Positions 8,958 through 17,000 of a stretch of 64,000 nucleotides of DNA are shown piece by piece. The position numbers and the translations under genes were made by a program. A model generated the notes under the pieces. It worked only from the letters and a program-made list of their open reading frames with translations. It did not search any database and was not told the origin of the DNA. Origin of the DNA: Rhodospirillum centenum SW (GTDB lineage: Bacteria > Pseudomonadota > Alphaproteobacteria > Azospirillales > Azospirillaceae); assembly GCF_000016185.1 (NCBI RefSeq), contig NC_011420.2:3961501-4025500 (forward strand). Reading direction: 5' to 3'. Numbering within the stretch: the stretch's first letter is position 1; each line of letters opens with the position of its first letter.

Positions 8958-9743
8958 TCAGGAAACAGCCCGTTCGAGCAGGGGGGCCAGGGGGGCCAGC
9001 CGGGGATCGCGCAGGAACCAGGCGTAGGCGAAGACCTCGCCGCCGCCCCCGCCCCGGCCCCCGCCGTCGCGGTAGAGGGCGGCCTCCGCGGGAAGCAGCG
9101 ACAGATGCCACGTCTCCTGCGCACGGAGGCCCGAGGCGAAACACGGCGTCAGCAGCGCCAGCGCCATCCCGCCATCGGGGTCGCGGACCGAGCGGTAGCG
9201 GATGGCGTCGAGCCCCGCCTCCCGGACCGCCTCGCCCAGCGACTGCGTGTGCGTCAGGTCCGTGAGGTCGGTCCAGCGGTCCGCGTCCGCGGCGAAGGGC
9301 GGAAATGTCAGGTCGATCGCCTGCGGGGCGGCGACATCCACTGCGAACAGCGTGTAGGTGAACTTCGTGGCCGGAAGCCGGGGTTCCTCCGGCCCGGCCA
9401 GGAAGAGCAGCCGGTAGAAGGTCGTCCCGGCCAGGGCCGTGCGCCGCGCTTCCGCCGCGTAGAACAGGCCATGGCCGTGCGGGCGCGAGAAGCGGGAGCC
9501 CCAGCGGTCGAAGGGCTTGTAGCGGAACGGCGTCTTCAGCAGGTAATGCAGCCCCTCGGTCCCGGGCCGGTAGCGCGGCTTCGCCCCGTCCAGCAACGCC
9601 TCCAGGCGTTCCTGCTCGGCCAGGCTGTCCACCAGTCCCATGGTCGCGATCCGGCTCTGCAACTCGACGGAGCGCCAGACGCGACCGGCATAGGCACCGG
9701 CGTGGGCAGACAGTCCGGATGCGCGCCCGTCAGACGCGGGCAC
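8958..9743 (-). CDS. RES-domain toxin (NAD+-degrading family)
   Basis: 261 residues starting at GTG 9743, inside the end of the antitoxin gene (14-base overlap). The start is kept because the family-typical opening (RVWRSVELQSRIATMGLVDS) lies well upstream of the first internal Met. Conserved RES blocks are visible: RFSRPHGHGLFYAAEARRTA, and later IRYRSVRDPDGG with the conserved Ser. RES toxins of Xre/RES pairs destroy NAD+ in the families studied (MbcT, Res). A Gly-rich insertion (GGGRGGGGG) near residue 230 is unusual. Confidence 0.88.
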   Translation of the reverse strand: MPASDGRASGLSAHAGAYAGRVWRSVELQSRIATMGLVDSLAEQERLEALLDGAKPRYRPGTEGLHYLLKTPFRYKPFDRWGSRFSRPHGHGLFYAAEARRTALAGTTFYRLLFLAGPEEPRLPATKFTYTLFAVDVAAPQAIDLTFPPFAADADRWTDLTDLTHTQSLGEAVREAGLDAIRYRSVRDPDGGMALALLTPCFASGLRAQETWHLSLLPAEAALYRDGGGRGGGGGEVFAYAWFLRDPRLAPLAPLLERAVS

Positions 9744-10119
9744 GGAAGGCGTCCAGATGGTCCACCGTGGCGATCAGGCCCCGCACGCTCCGGATGGCGT
9801 CGGCCGGGACCTCGCCCAGCCAGCGGTTCGGCTGGCGCATCCACCAGGCCGCATAGCCCGGAGCCTCCCCGGCCAGGGCGTCCAGGGAGCGGTAGAGCCG
9901 GATCAGGTGCAGCGCTATCTCATAGGCCTTGGCCTGGCCGCCGGGGTCCAGTTCCTGCCGGCCGGCTGCCATGCGCGACACCGATGCCGTCCCGATCCCC
10001 AGCACCTTCGCCAGTTCCGCCTGGGTCAGCCCCAGCCGGGCCGCGGCCCGCAGGACCGCCTTGGTCACCAGGGCGGCGTCGGAGACCTGGGCTTCGCCGG
10101 AAACGTGCCTGTCGGACAT
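9730..10119 (-). CDS. Xre/MbcA/ParS-type antitoxin
   Basis: 129 residues from ATG 10119, which has GGGAGG five bases upstream; a GTG at 10125 is less likely. The N-terminal helix-turn-helix (LTQAELAKVLGIGTASVSRM) is followed by the DUF2384 toxin-binding region ending in the usual NRWLG segment (MRQPNRWLGEVPADAI). It precedes and overlaps the RES toxin gene, the standard order. The repeat-rich region just upstream is the likely autoregulatory operator. Confidence 0.9.
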   Translation of the reverse strand: MSDRHVSGEAQVSDAALVTKAVLRAAARLGLTQAELAKVLGIGTASVSRMAAGRQELDPGGQAKAYEIALHLIRLYRSLDALAGEAPGYAAWWMRQPNRWLGEVPADAIRSVRGLIATVDHLDAFRARV

Positions 10120-10131
10120 GCGCACCTCCCA

Positions 10132-10170
10132 CCTTGAGATTAAGGGCGTTCCACCTGGAACTCAAGGGCG
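10132..10170 (-). promoter_or_regulatory. Nested inverted repeats, probable antitoxin operator
   Basis: Two inverted repeats overlap here: CCTTGAG (10132-10138) with CTCAAGG (10161-10167), and inside them GTTCCA-CC-TGGAAC (10148-10161). AAGGGCG is also directly repeated (10142-10148, 10164-10170). The block ends 13 bases before the antitoxin start, the expected place for Xre autorepression. This is seen in sequence; binding is inferred. Confidence 0.55.
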
Positions 10171-10302
10171 CTGTAATTTCATAAGGAACGAACGGCCGGG
10201 CAGCGACAGTTTGCCGACGGGGGTATTGCGGACGGCCCGAATCCGCTAATCATGCTGACGGCAGGCCCCCGCCGGGGGCGACGGACCGGGGACCCTTCGC
10301 GG

Positions 10303-10830
10303 ATGGCCGATCAGGCGACAGTGACCTTCCAGTACGACCCGCGCGAGGACCGTCTGTTCCTGCTGCTCGGCCCGGCGGAACCGCCGCGGGTCGTGTGCAT
10401 GACCCGGCGGATGACGCACCGGCTGGCTTCCGCCCTGGCGGGGGCGCTGGAGCGGGTGAACCGGCCGGCGCAGCGCGCCCCGGCGGACCTGCGCGACGAG
10501 GTCGTGCGCATGACCCACCAGGGGGCGCTGGCCCAGGCCGTGCGCAGCGAAAGCCCCTGGACGGTCGATGCCGCCGCCCGCACCGGCATCACGGCCGCCC
10601 TGGTCACCCGGGTGGACGTGCATCTCCGCGGCGGCGGCTTCACCCTGGAGCTTTTCTCGGAGGAGGGGGGGCTGGCCAGCATCTCCAGCAGTGCCGCGGA
10701 GATGCACCAGATCCTCCAGGTCCTGCTGTCCTTCGCGGAACAGGCGGACTGGAACCTGGGCGTCGCCGCCCCCTGGCTCACGGAACGGCGGCCCGGCTCC
10801 CCCGGCCAGCCCGCCGGCCTGCCGCAGTAG
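10303..10830 (+). CDS. Conserved-looking hypothetical protein
   Basis: 175 residues from ATG 10303 (MADQATVTFQYDPREDRLFLLLGP). An ATG at 10252 would add 17 low-complexity residues, and neither start has a clear ribosome site. No membrane segment or known catalytic motif is seen. The pattern suggests an alpha/beta cytosolic protein with a beta-rich opening and a helical stretch near SSSAAEMHQILQVLLSFAEQ. Codon use matches the neighbours. It converges on the adhesin operon with a 21-base gap. I do not recognise the family. Confidence 0.65.
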   Translation: MADQATVTFQYDPREDRLFLLLGPAEPPRVVCMTRRMTHRLASALAGALERVNRPAQRAPADLRDEVVRMTHQGALAQAVRSESPWTVDAAARTGITAALVTRVDVHLRGGGFTLELFSEEGGLASISSSAAEMHQILQVLLSFAEQADWNLGVAAPWLTERRPGSPGQPAGLPQ

Positions 10831-10851
10831 TCCCGGGTCCCTGCCGGCGGC

Positions 10852-13002
10852 TCAGGACCAGCCGCTCTCCCGCACGATCACGGCCAGGGCGTGGCGCAGC
10901 AGGCGCAGGGCGATGCTCTCCCGCGCGCCGGCGATGGCGACCTGGCCGGCGACGATGCGGTCGGTCCGGACATCCGGCGCGACCGGGCGCAGCAGCACGC
11001 GGTAGACCGACCGCTGCGGCAGCAGCCGGCCGTCGCGGTCGGCATGGACGGGGATCGGGCCGCCGTTGACCGAGGCCAGTTCCGGCCGCTCCAGCGTCGG
11101 CACGGAGGCCGTGTCCACGCTCTCCAGCCGCAGCTCCACGGGCGAGGCCCAGGGATCGCGCGGCTGGAAGGAGGCCGTGGCGCCGACGGACAGGCGCGGC
11201 AGGTCCTCCTCCCGGACATAGGCTTCGACCAGGGCCGGGCCGGCGCCGACCACCAGCCCCACCGGCTCGCCGGACGGCAGCCAGGTTCCCGGCTTCAGCG
11301 TGGCCGGCACCTCGGTCAGTGTTCCGGCGATGGGAGCCCGGATCTCCAGCCGTTCCCGCCGGGCCAGGTCGGCGGCGCGCTGCGCTTCCACCCCGCCCGC
11401 TTCCTCGGCGGCGATGCGGCTGTCGCGGGCCAGTTCCTGGTCCACCGCCTGGGCCGCCCGCCGCGCTTCCAGCTCGCGCAGCTTCTCCCCGTCCTGTGCC
11501 AGACGGAACGCGATCTCGGGCGAGTCCAGCCGGTACAGCAGGTCGCCCGCGGCCACCGTCCGGCCGTTCTGCGCATTCACCTCGGCCACACGGCCGGGCT
11601 CGGTGGTGAAGACGACCGCCTGCTCCCCCGCCCGCAGCACGGCCGGCGCGCCGACCCGGCTGCCCCAGGGCACGACCAACAACAGCAGGGCGCCGGCCAG
11701 CAGCAGGCCCGTGCGCAGGGTGGGGGCGTTCAGCCTGACCTTGCCGCGCAGCTTCGCCCACTCGCCGATCTCCCGCAGGATGGGACGGGCGACGAACCAC
11801 CAGACCTCGACCACCATCAGGAACAGCCCCAGGGCCTTGAAGAAGACGTGGTAGACCAGGACCGCGATCCCCAGGAACAGGAAGAAGCGGTAGGTCCAGG
11901 TGCCCAGCGCGTAGCCGACCAGCAGGCGCCGGGTCGCGGGGGGCAGCGGCTCCGGCGGCGGGTTGCCGAAGCCGAACAGGCGCTCGCGCAGCCACCAGCG
12001 GCCCAGCGCGAAGGAGCGGTCCTGCAGGTTCGGCACCTCGATCAGGTCCGACAGCAGATAGTAGCCGTCGAAGCGCATGAAGGGGTTCAGGTTGATCAGC
12101 AGGGTGGTGACCCAGGTCGTCGCCGCCAGCACATGCATGCCGGCGCGCAGGGGGCCGTCCGGCAGCAGCGCCCAGGCGATGCTGGCAAGCGCGGCCAGGG
12201 TCAGCTCCACGACGATGCCGCCGCCGGCCACGGCCAGACGCTGCCGGCGCGAGGGCAGCTTCCAGGCTTCGGTCGTGTCGGTCCACAGCACCGGCCACAT
12301 CACCAGGAAGGCCACCCCCATGCCGGGAACGCGGCAGCCGAACCGCTTCGCCGCCAGCCCGTGGCCGAACTCGTGCAGCAGATGGCTGACGCCGATGGCG
12401 GCCGCAACCAGCACGGCGCCGCCCGGCGTCGCCATCTCGGCCAGCCCGGCGACGAACAGGTCCCACTGGCGCAGCACCAGCAGCAGGCCCAGAAGGGCTG
12501 CCCCCGCCACCAGCAGCGGCAGCCGCGGCGTGAAGGCCCAGGCCACGGCCGGCAGCAGCCGCTCCAGCAGGGCATCGGGGTTCAGCAGCTTCAGGCGCAG
12601 GAACAGGTAGTTCTTCAGCAGCCAGCGCGCCGGGTTCAGGATGCCCGAGCGCCGCCGTTGCAGCAGCGCCCCGGTCGCCTCCGCCCCCGTCCGCAGCACC
12701 AGGTCGTTCATCTCGACGAAGCGGGCCACCGCTTTCACCGCGTCCGCCCCGGCGCGCAGGGTCGTCTCCCGTCCGATGGCGGCGGCCACGGCCTCGGCCG
12801 TGCCCAGGTCCCAGCGGCTCAGCGCCTCGAACTCCAGCCAGCCGATCCGGTAGAAGCGGTGTGCGGCCGGATCGTGCAGTGTCCAGGTGGGCGCGCCGTG
12901 CCGGCTGGGGGGACCCGGCAGCAACACCAGGTCCTGTCGCAGGGCCGGCAACGGGGCCGCGGCAGGCGCCAGACCGGCCGGAAGGATCAGGGCGCCGGCC
13001 AT
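10852..13002 (-). CDS. M50 (site-2-protease-type) metalloprotease fused to HlyD-like adaptor
   Basis: 716 residues. An N-terminal PqqD-like winged-helix region covers about 20-105. Hydrophobic helices surround HEFGH (H210, E211, H214) and the second M50 motif NPFMRFDGYY (D312), giving a complete zinc site. Further membrane helices follow to about 420. A periplasmic biotinyl-lipoyl/HlyD-type part covers about 440-640 (VNAQNGRTVAAGDLLYRLDSPE ... IRAPIAGTLTEV). Such fusions are annotated as putative peptide zinc metalloprotease proteins. It is the last gene of the adhesin operon, one base after its neighbour. The role in export or processing of the adhesin is inferred from the linkage. Confidence 0.85.
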   Translation of the reverse strand: MAGALILPAGLAPAAAPLPALRQDLVLLPGPPSRHGAPTWTLHDPAAHRFYRIGWLEFEALSRWDLGTAEAVAAAIGRETTLRAGADAVKAVARFVEMNDLVLRTGAEATGALLQRRRSGILNPARWLLKNYLFLRLKLLNPDALLERLLPAVAWAFTPRLPLLVAGAALLGLLLVLRQWDLFVAGLAEMATPGGAVLVAAAIGVSHLLHEFGHGLAAKRFGCRVPGMGVAFLVMWPVLWTDTTEAWKLPSRRQRLAVAGGGIVVELTLAALASIAWALLPDGPLRAGMHVLAATTWVTTLLINLNPFMRFDGYYLLSDLIEVPNLQDRSFALGRWWLRERLFGFGNPPPEPLPPATRRLLVGYALGTWTYRFFLFLGIAVLVYHVFFKALGLFLMVVEVWWFVARPILREIGEWAKLRGKVRLNAPTLRTGLLLAGALLLLVVPWGSRVGAPAVLRAGEQAVVFTTEPGRVAEVNAQNGRTVAAGDLLYRLDSPEIAFRLAQDGEKLRELEARRAAQAVDQELARDSRIAAEEAGGVEAQRAADLARRERLEIRAPIAGTLTEVPATLKPGTWLPSGEPVGLVVGAGPALVEAYVREEDLPRLSVGATASFQPRDPWASPVELRLESVDTASVPTLERPELASVNGGPIPVHADRDGRLLPQRSVYRVLLRPVAPDVRTDRIVAGQVAIAGARESIALRLLRHALAVIVRESGWS

Positions 13003-13003
13003 C

Positions 13004-14404
13004 TCAGATCGCCAGCCATTGCCGGACCGTCGCCAGCGGCCGGCGCAGCAGCGCCAGGATCAAGGGGGCGCGCGGGCCGAACACCTTGGCCGTGCCGCGC
13101 TGCCCGATGCGCAGATCCCCGTCGGCCTCCAGGTCGGCCTTCAGACGGTAGGACAGGACGCCGTCCGGTCCGGGGCTCGCGGCGTAGCCGACGAAGCTCA
13201 CGGTGCCGCGGTCCGGCGCCGCGGGCGCGACGTTCGGGAAGAACTGCACCTCCGCCCCCGGCCGCAGGGTGACGGCATCGCCGGCGGACAGGCGTATCTC
13301 CAGTTCCACCCGACCCGGATCGGCCACCAGCATGACCCGTTCGCCCTGGCTGACCGGGCGGCCCAGCCAGTCGTTGGGATCGTCGAACACGGCCACGCCC
13401 GCTTCCGGGGCGCGGATCGCCACGCGGCCCAGCATGTCGCGCAGGAACCCGACCTCCAGCTCCTGCTGGGCCAGCCGCGCCTCCAGCACGGCCATCCGCG
13501 CCTTCGCCTCGGGATCGAAGACGGCAAGCTGGGCGGCCTGGGTGTATTCCGCCAGCGCCACGTCGCGCGCCTTCACCGCCACGTTCAGCTTGGTCGTCAG
13601 CTCGGTCGGGTCCAGGGTCAGCAGCAGGTCGCCGGCGGCGACCGTCTGGTTAGGCTGGACATGGATGCGTTCGACGACGCCGGTCAGGGGGGAGCGCACC
13701 AGGGTCGGTGTCCGCGGCACCACCTCCGCCGGGGCCAGGGCGGACTGGCGCACCGGCAGCAGCAGGACCAGCGCCGCCGCCACCGCGGCCGCCACGGCGC
13801 CGCGCCGCAGCCGGCGGCGGCCGCGCAGCCAGGCGGTGGCGTCCAGCCTGGCCTCCTTCGCCACCCAGGCATGGGCGTAGGCGTCGGCCAGATAGTCCAG
13901 CAGGTGCAGGTCGGCGTCGCTCCACGGTTCGGCGCGGGCGAACAGCAGCCCGCCCAGGCGCAGCCCGTCCGGGGTCTGTGGCGCGGGGCCGGGCAGGGGG
14001 GCCCAGACGGCCTCCGCCGGCAGCCACCCGGCCCAGTCGGCGACCAGATCGGGCGGCAGGTCACCGGCCCGGACCACGCGGGGACGGTCGCCCCCCTCCG
14101 CCGCCGGCTTCGCCAGCAGGTGGCGGCAGACCTTCGCGGCCCAGGACAGGTAGGGGCCGGTCGCGTCGAACACGGCAAGGCCCGAGACGGCGGCGATGCG
14201 CCCGCCGCCGCTGCCGTCGCCCTGCCAGAGCAGCGCCTGCTGGTAGGGCAGCAGGCCGTTCGTCTCGTTCACCATGACGAAGGGCAGCTCCTCCCGGGCG
14301 CAGCGGCGGGCGCGGCGTTCGAGCTGGAGCATCGCCCCCATGCGCAGGAGCTGCCGGTTCAGGCTGTCGCCGACGCCCGCCGGGCGGGCCGGGGCCGCTT
14401 CCAT
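13004..14404 (-). CDS. HlyD-type adaptor with N-terminal GAF-like domain
   Basis: 466 residues from ATG 14404; the longer open frame upstream only overlaps the preceding gene. Residues about 25-185 look like a GAF-type cytosolic domain (NETNGLLPYQQALLW ... GGLLFARAEPWSDADLHLLD). One membrane helix follows near 200-218 (AVAAAVAAALVLLLPV). The periplasmic lipoyl/coiled-coil/beta-barrel adaptor then starts at VRSPLTGVVERIHVQPNQTV. A putative sensory domain on an export adaptor is uncommon. The gene sits 17 bases after the HlyD gene. The GAF assignment is by pattern only. Confidence 0.8.
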   Translation of the reverse strand: MEAAPARPAGVGDSLNRQLLRMGAMLQLERRARRCAREELPFVMVNETNGLLPYQQALLWQGDGSGGGRIAAVSGLAVFDATGPYLSWAAKVCRHLLAKPAAEGGDRPRVVRAGDLPPDLVADWAGWLPAEAVWAPLPGPAPQTPDGLRLGGLLFARAEPWSDADLHLLDYLADAYAHAWVAKEARLDATAWLRGRRRLRRGAVAAAVAAALVLLLPVRQSALAPAEVVPRTPTLVRSPLTGVVERIHVQPNQTVAAGDLLLTLDPTELTTKLNVAVKARDVALAEYTQAAQLAVFDPEAKARMAVLEARLAQQELEVGFLRDMLGRVAIRAPEAGVAVFDDPNDWLGRPVSQGERVMLVADPGRVELEIRLSAGDAVTLRPGAEVQFFPNVAPAAPDRGTVSFVGYAASPGPDGVLSYRLKADLEADGDLRIGQRGTAKVFGPRAPLILALLRRPLATVRQWLAI

Positions 14405-14421
14405 GATCGTGTGTCCCGCCG

Positions 14422-15264
14422 TCAGGAGGCGTGGTCGAGCAGGGCCCGGCCGCTCATGCCGGGAAGCAGGTCGGCGGACGGACCGACGATCGAGGCGTAG
14501 ACCTTGATCGACTGGCTGGCCGCATCGACCTTGCCGGAGAGGCGGACCACCTCCGCCGTGTAGCGCCTGCCGGTCTCGTCGATCTGCACGTCGAAGCGGT
14601 AGCCGGTGCCCAGCCAGCCCAGCCAGCGCGACGGCACGATCATCTCCACCTCCAGGACCTTGTGGTCCACGATGTCCAGCAGCGGCTGGCCCTCCCCGAC
14701 ATACTGCCAGGTGCGGACCTGCACGCCGGCGACGCGGCCGGCATAGGGGGCCAGCACGCGGCAGCGGCCGACCGTGACCTCCATCAGCCGCACGTCGGCC
14801 TGCGCCTCCTTGGCCTCGGCCTCGCTGACGGCCAGTTCCAGGGGGCTGACCGAACCCAGCTTCTCCAGCCGCTGCTTGGCCGCGAGCACGGTCCGGGTCT
14901 TCTCCGCCACCGTGCGGGCCTTGCCGAGCTGGCCCTCCGCCAGGGCGCAGTCGAAGCTCAGCAGCTCCTGCCCCTTCTCGAAGGTCTCCCCGTCGCGCAC
15001 CGACATGGAGACGACGCGCCCCGCCATCGGGCTGGCGAGCTGGGTGGCATCGCGGGAGACCACCTGCGCCCGCACCAGCCGGCCGGCACCGTAGCCCGGA
15101 AGCCCGTCCGTCGGTCCGGGGGAGGAAGGGGCCGGGGCAGGCTGGGCGGGTGCCGGCAGGGACGGCGGGGAAACCGACGCGGCCTGGGGTTCTGTCGCGG
15201 AAGCCGGGCCTGCCGCTGTTGCCAGCAGCAGGGCCAGCGCGACCGTTCCGATCCGGGTCCTCAT
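14422..15264 (-). CDS. HlyD-family periplasmic adaptor
   Basis: 280 residues with a cleavable-type signal peptide (1-24), a Pro/Ala linker, and a lipoyl half-motif (SPMAGRVVSMSVRDGETFEKG). A short helical hairpin (about 105-160) and the second half-motif (LAPYAGRVAGVQVRTWQYVG) follow, then a beta-barrel. It lacks an N-terminal membrane anchor, unlike classical HlyD. Its start overlaps the tolC-like stop by four bases. It presumably bridges the TolC-like channel to the inner-membrane proteins encoded next. Confidence 0.88.
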   Translation of the reverse strand: MRTRIGTVALALLLATAAGPASATEPQAASVSPPSLPAPAQPAPAPSSPGPTDGLPGYGAGRLVRAQVVSRDATQLASPMAGRVVSMSVRDGETFEKGQELLSFDCALAEGQLGKARTVAEKTRTVLAAKQRLEKLGSVSPLELAVSEAEAKEAQADVRLMEVTVGRCRVLAPYAGRVAGVQVRTWQYVGEGQPLLDIVDHKVLEVEMIVPSRWLGWLGTGYRFDVQIDETGRRYTAEVVRLSGKVDAASQSIKVYASIVGPSADLLPGMSGRALLDHAS

Positions 15265-17000
15265 GGCGTGGTCCCCGCTCCGGTCGTCGGTGCGGCCTCG
15301 GTCGGGGTGTCCGCCACGGCCTCGGCTGGCGTTTCAGCCGGGGCATCCGCCGTGCCGGTGCCGGCGGGCGGCGCCGTGAACTGCCGCACCAGTTGCGCCA
15401 TCGCGTCCGTCGGCAGGTCGGGGATCGGGGGCAGCTCGCCGCGGTTCAGGGGGGCCAGACTGTTCTCGACCGCCTGCTTCAGGGCCGGCAGGTCGGTCTC
15501 CTGCGCATCCAGCGGCAGCAGGTCCAGGCCGATCGCGGTGTAGATGTTCGCCAGCGCCCCTTGCAGTTCGGCATAGCTGCGCGAGCGGTCCAGTTCGGCC
15601 GCGATGGCGGCGGTGCTGCGGCGGATGCGGTCCAGCTCGGACTGAGTCTGCGGCAGGCCGCCCTCGCTGACGGCGGCGTCGATGCGGGTCTCGATATCGC
15701 TGATGTCGCGGGCCGTGCGGTAGGCCTCCAGCGCCTGGAGGTACTGTTGCAGGCTGACATTGATCTGGGTGACGACGGCGACCGACAGGGCCAGCCGGCG
15801 CGTGCGCGTGACCGACTGCTGCACCTCCGCCGCCGTGATGGCCTTCGGCCCCTGGAGCAGGGAGAACAGGTTGTAGGTGGCGCGGACGGCCAGATCCGCC
15901 CAGTTCTGGTTCACCAGATAGGAGTTGCTGTCGAAGTTCAGGCCCGTGCTGAGCTGAAGGTTCGGGAACAGCCGGGTGATCTCCTTCCAGACGCCGGCGC
16001 GGTCGATCCGCTCCTGATAAGCCTCCTCGCGCAGCTCCGGCCGCCAGGTCAGGCCTGCCATCTCCAGCCGGCGCATGTCGATCCCGGACAGGGCCTTGGG
16101 ATCGTTCACCAGCACCGGCGGCACCAGCCTGAAGTCCGATCCGGGGGGCACGTTGATGAGGGCCGAAAGCTGCGCCTTGGCGACCGTCAGGTCGGAGCGC
16201 AGCCGGCGGAGCTGGCTGAGCACGGTCAGCAGCGTCTTCTGGTATTCCAGAGTCTCGATCAGCGGGCCCAGGCGCTGGCGGTCGATCTCGCGGCTCTTGC
16301 CCAGGGCGGACTCCGCCTCGGCGATGGCCCGTTCGAGCTGCGGCAGCAGCAGTTCGGCGGTGGCGGCGCGCCAGTAGGCGGCCTGCACCTCCTTCACCAG
16401 ATTGTTGACCACGCGGCGGCGACGCTCCACCGCGATCAGGGCCCGGTCCGCCTGCTGGCGCGAGGTGAAGTAGGCGACACCGAAGTCCACCACGTTCCAG
16501 GACAGGGTCAGGTCTGCGACCCAGCGCTCCTTGTCCTGCGAGGTGGAGGGTTCCAGCGACTGCCGCCGGGTCAGCACCGAGAGGCTCGACGAGGCCGCCT
16601 CGTTGCTGCGGGCCAGATAGCCGGCGCTGGCTGCCAGACGCGGCAGCATGTTGAAGGCGGCGAGATCAAGCTGCGCATCCTGCAACGCCGATTCCATCAG
16701 CGCCAGCCGGTGGTCGTAGTTGTACTTGAGCGCCCGGGCCAGGGCTTCGGAGAGCGACAGCTCCCCGGTCAGCGGCTCCTGGTTCTCGAACAGGGCGGTG
16801 TATTCCCGGGTCGCCCGGTCCATGTGCTCCGCCGTCGGGATCGGCTGCGGTTTGACCGCACAGCCGGTCAGCGCCACGGCCGCGACGGCCGCGAGCAGGA
16901 AAGAGCGGAAGGGGGAGCCGTTCAGGGTGGGCACGTCGGTCACGGGGGTGGTCTCGGTAAGGCTGGAAGGTCGGCTGTGGTCGTTGGAATGCCGGGTCAT
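15261..17000 (-). CDS. TolC-family outer-membrane efflux/secretion channel
   Basis: 579 residues. A basic 30-residue head precedes a hydrophobic stretch and lipobox LTGC (cysteine near residue 47), so it may be lipid-anchored like many TolC relatives. Two TolC repeats follow (SLSEALARALKYNYDHRLALMESALQ and a later equivalent). The C-terminus is Thr/Ala/Pro-rich. The start overlaps the giant adhesin stop by four bases, which ties its translation to the adhesin. This is the outer-membrane part of a type I-like export path. Confidence 0.88.
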   Translation of the reverse strand: MTRHSNDHSRPSSLTETTPVTDVPTLNGSPFRSFLLAAVAAVALTGCAVKPQPIPTAEHMDRATREYTALFENQEPLTGELSLSEALARALKYNYDHRLALMESALQDAQLDLAAFNMLPRLAASAGYLARSNEAASSSLSVLTRRQSLEPSTSQDKERWVADLTLSWNVVDFGVAYFTSRQQADRALIAVERRRRVVNNLVKEVQAAYWRAATAELLLPQLERAIAEAESALGKSREIDRQRLGPLIETLEYQKTLLTVLSQLRRLRSDLTVAKAQLSALINVPPGSDFRLVPPVLVNDPKALSGIDMRRLEMAGLTWRPELREEAYQERIDRAGVWKEITRLFPNLQLSTGLNFDSNSYLVNQNWADLAVRATYNLFSLLQGPKAITAAEVQQSVTRTRRLALSVAVVTQINVSLQQYLQALEAYRTARDISDIETRIDAAVSEGGLPQTQSELDRIRRSTAAIAAELDRSRSYAELQGALANIYTAIGLDLLPLDAQETDLPALKQAVENSLAPLNRGELPPIPDLPTDAMAQLVRQFTAPPAGTGTADAPAETPAEAVADTPTEAAPTTGAGTTP

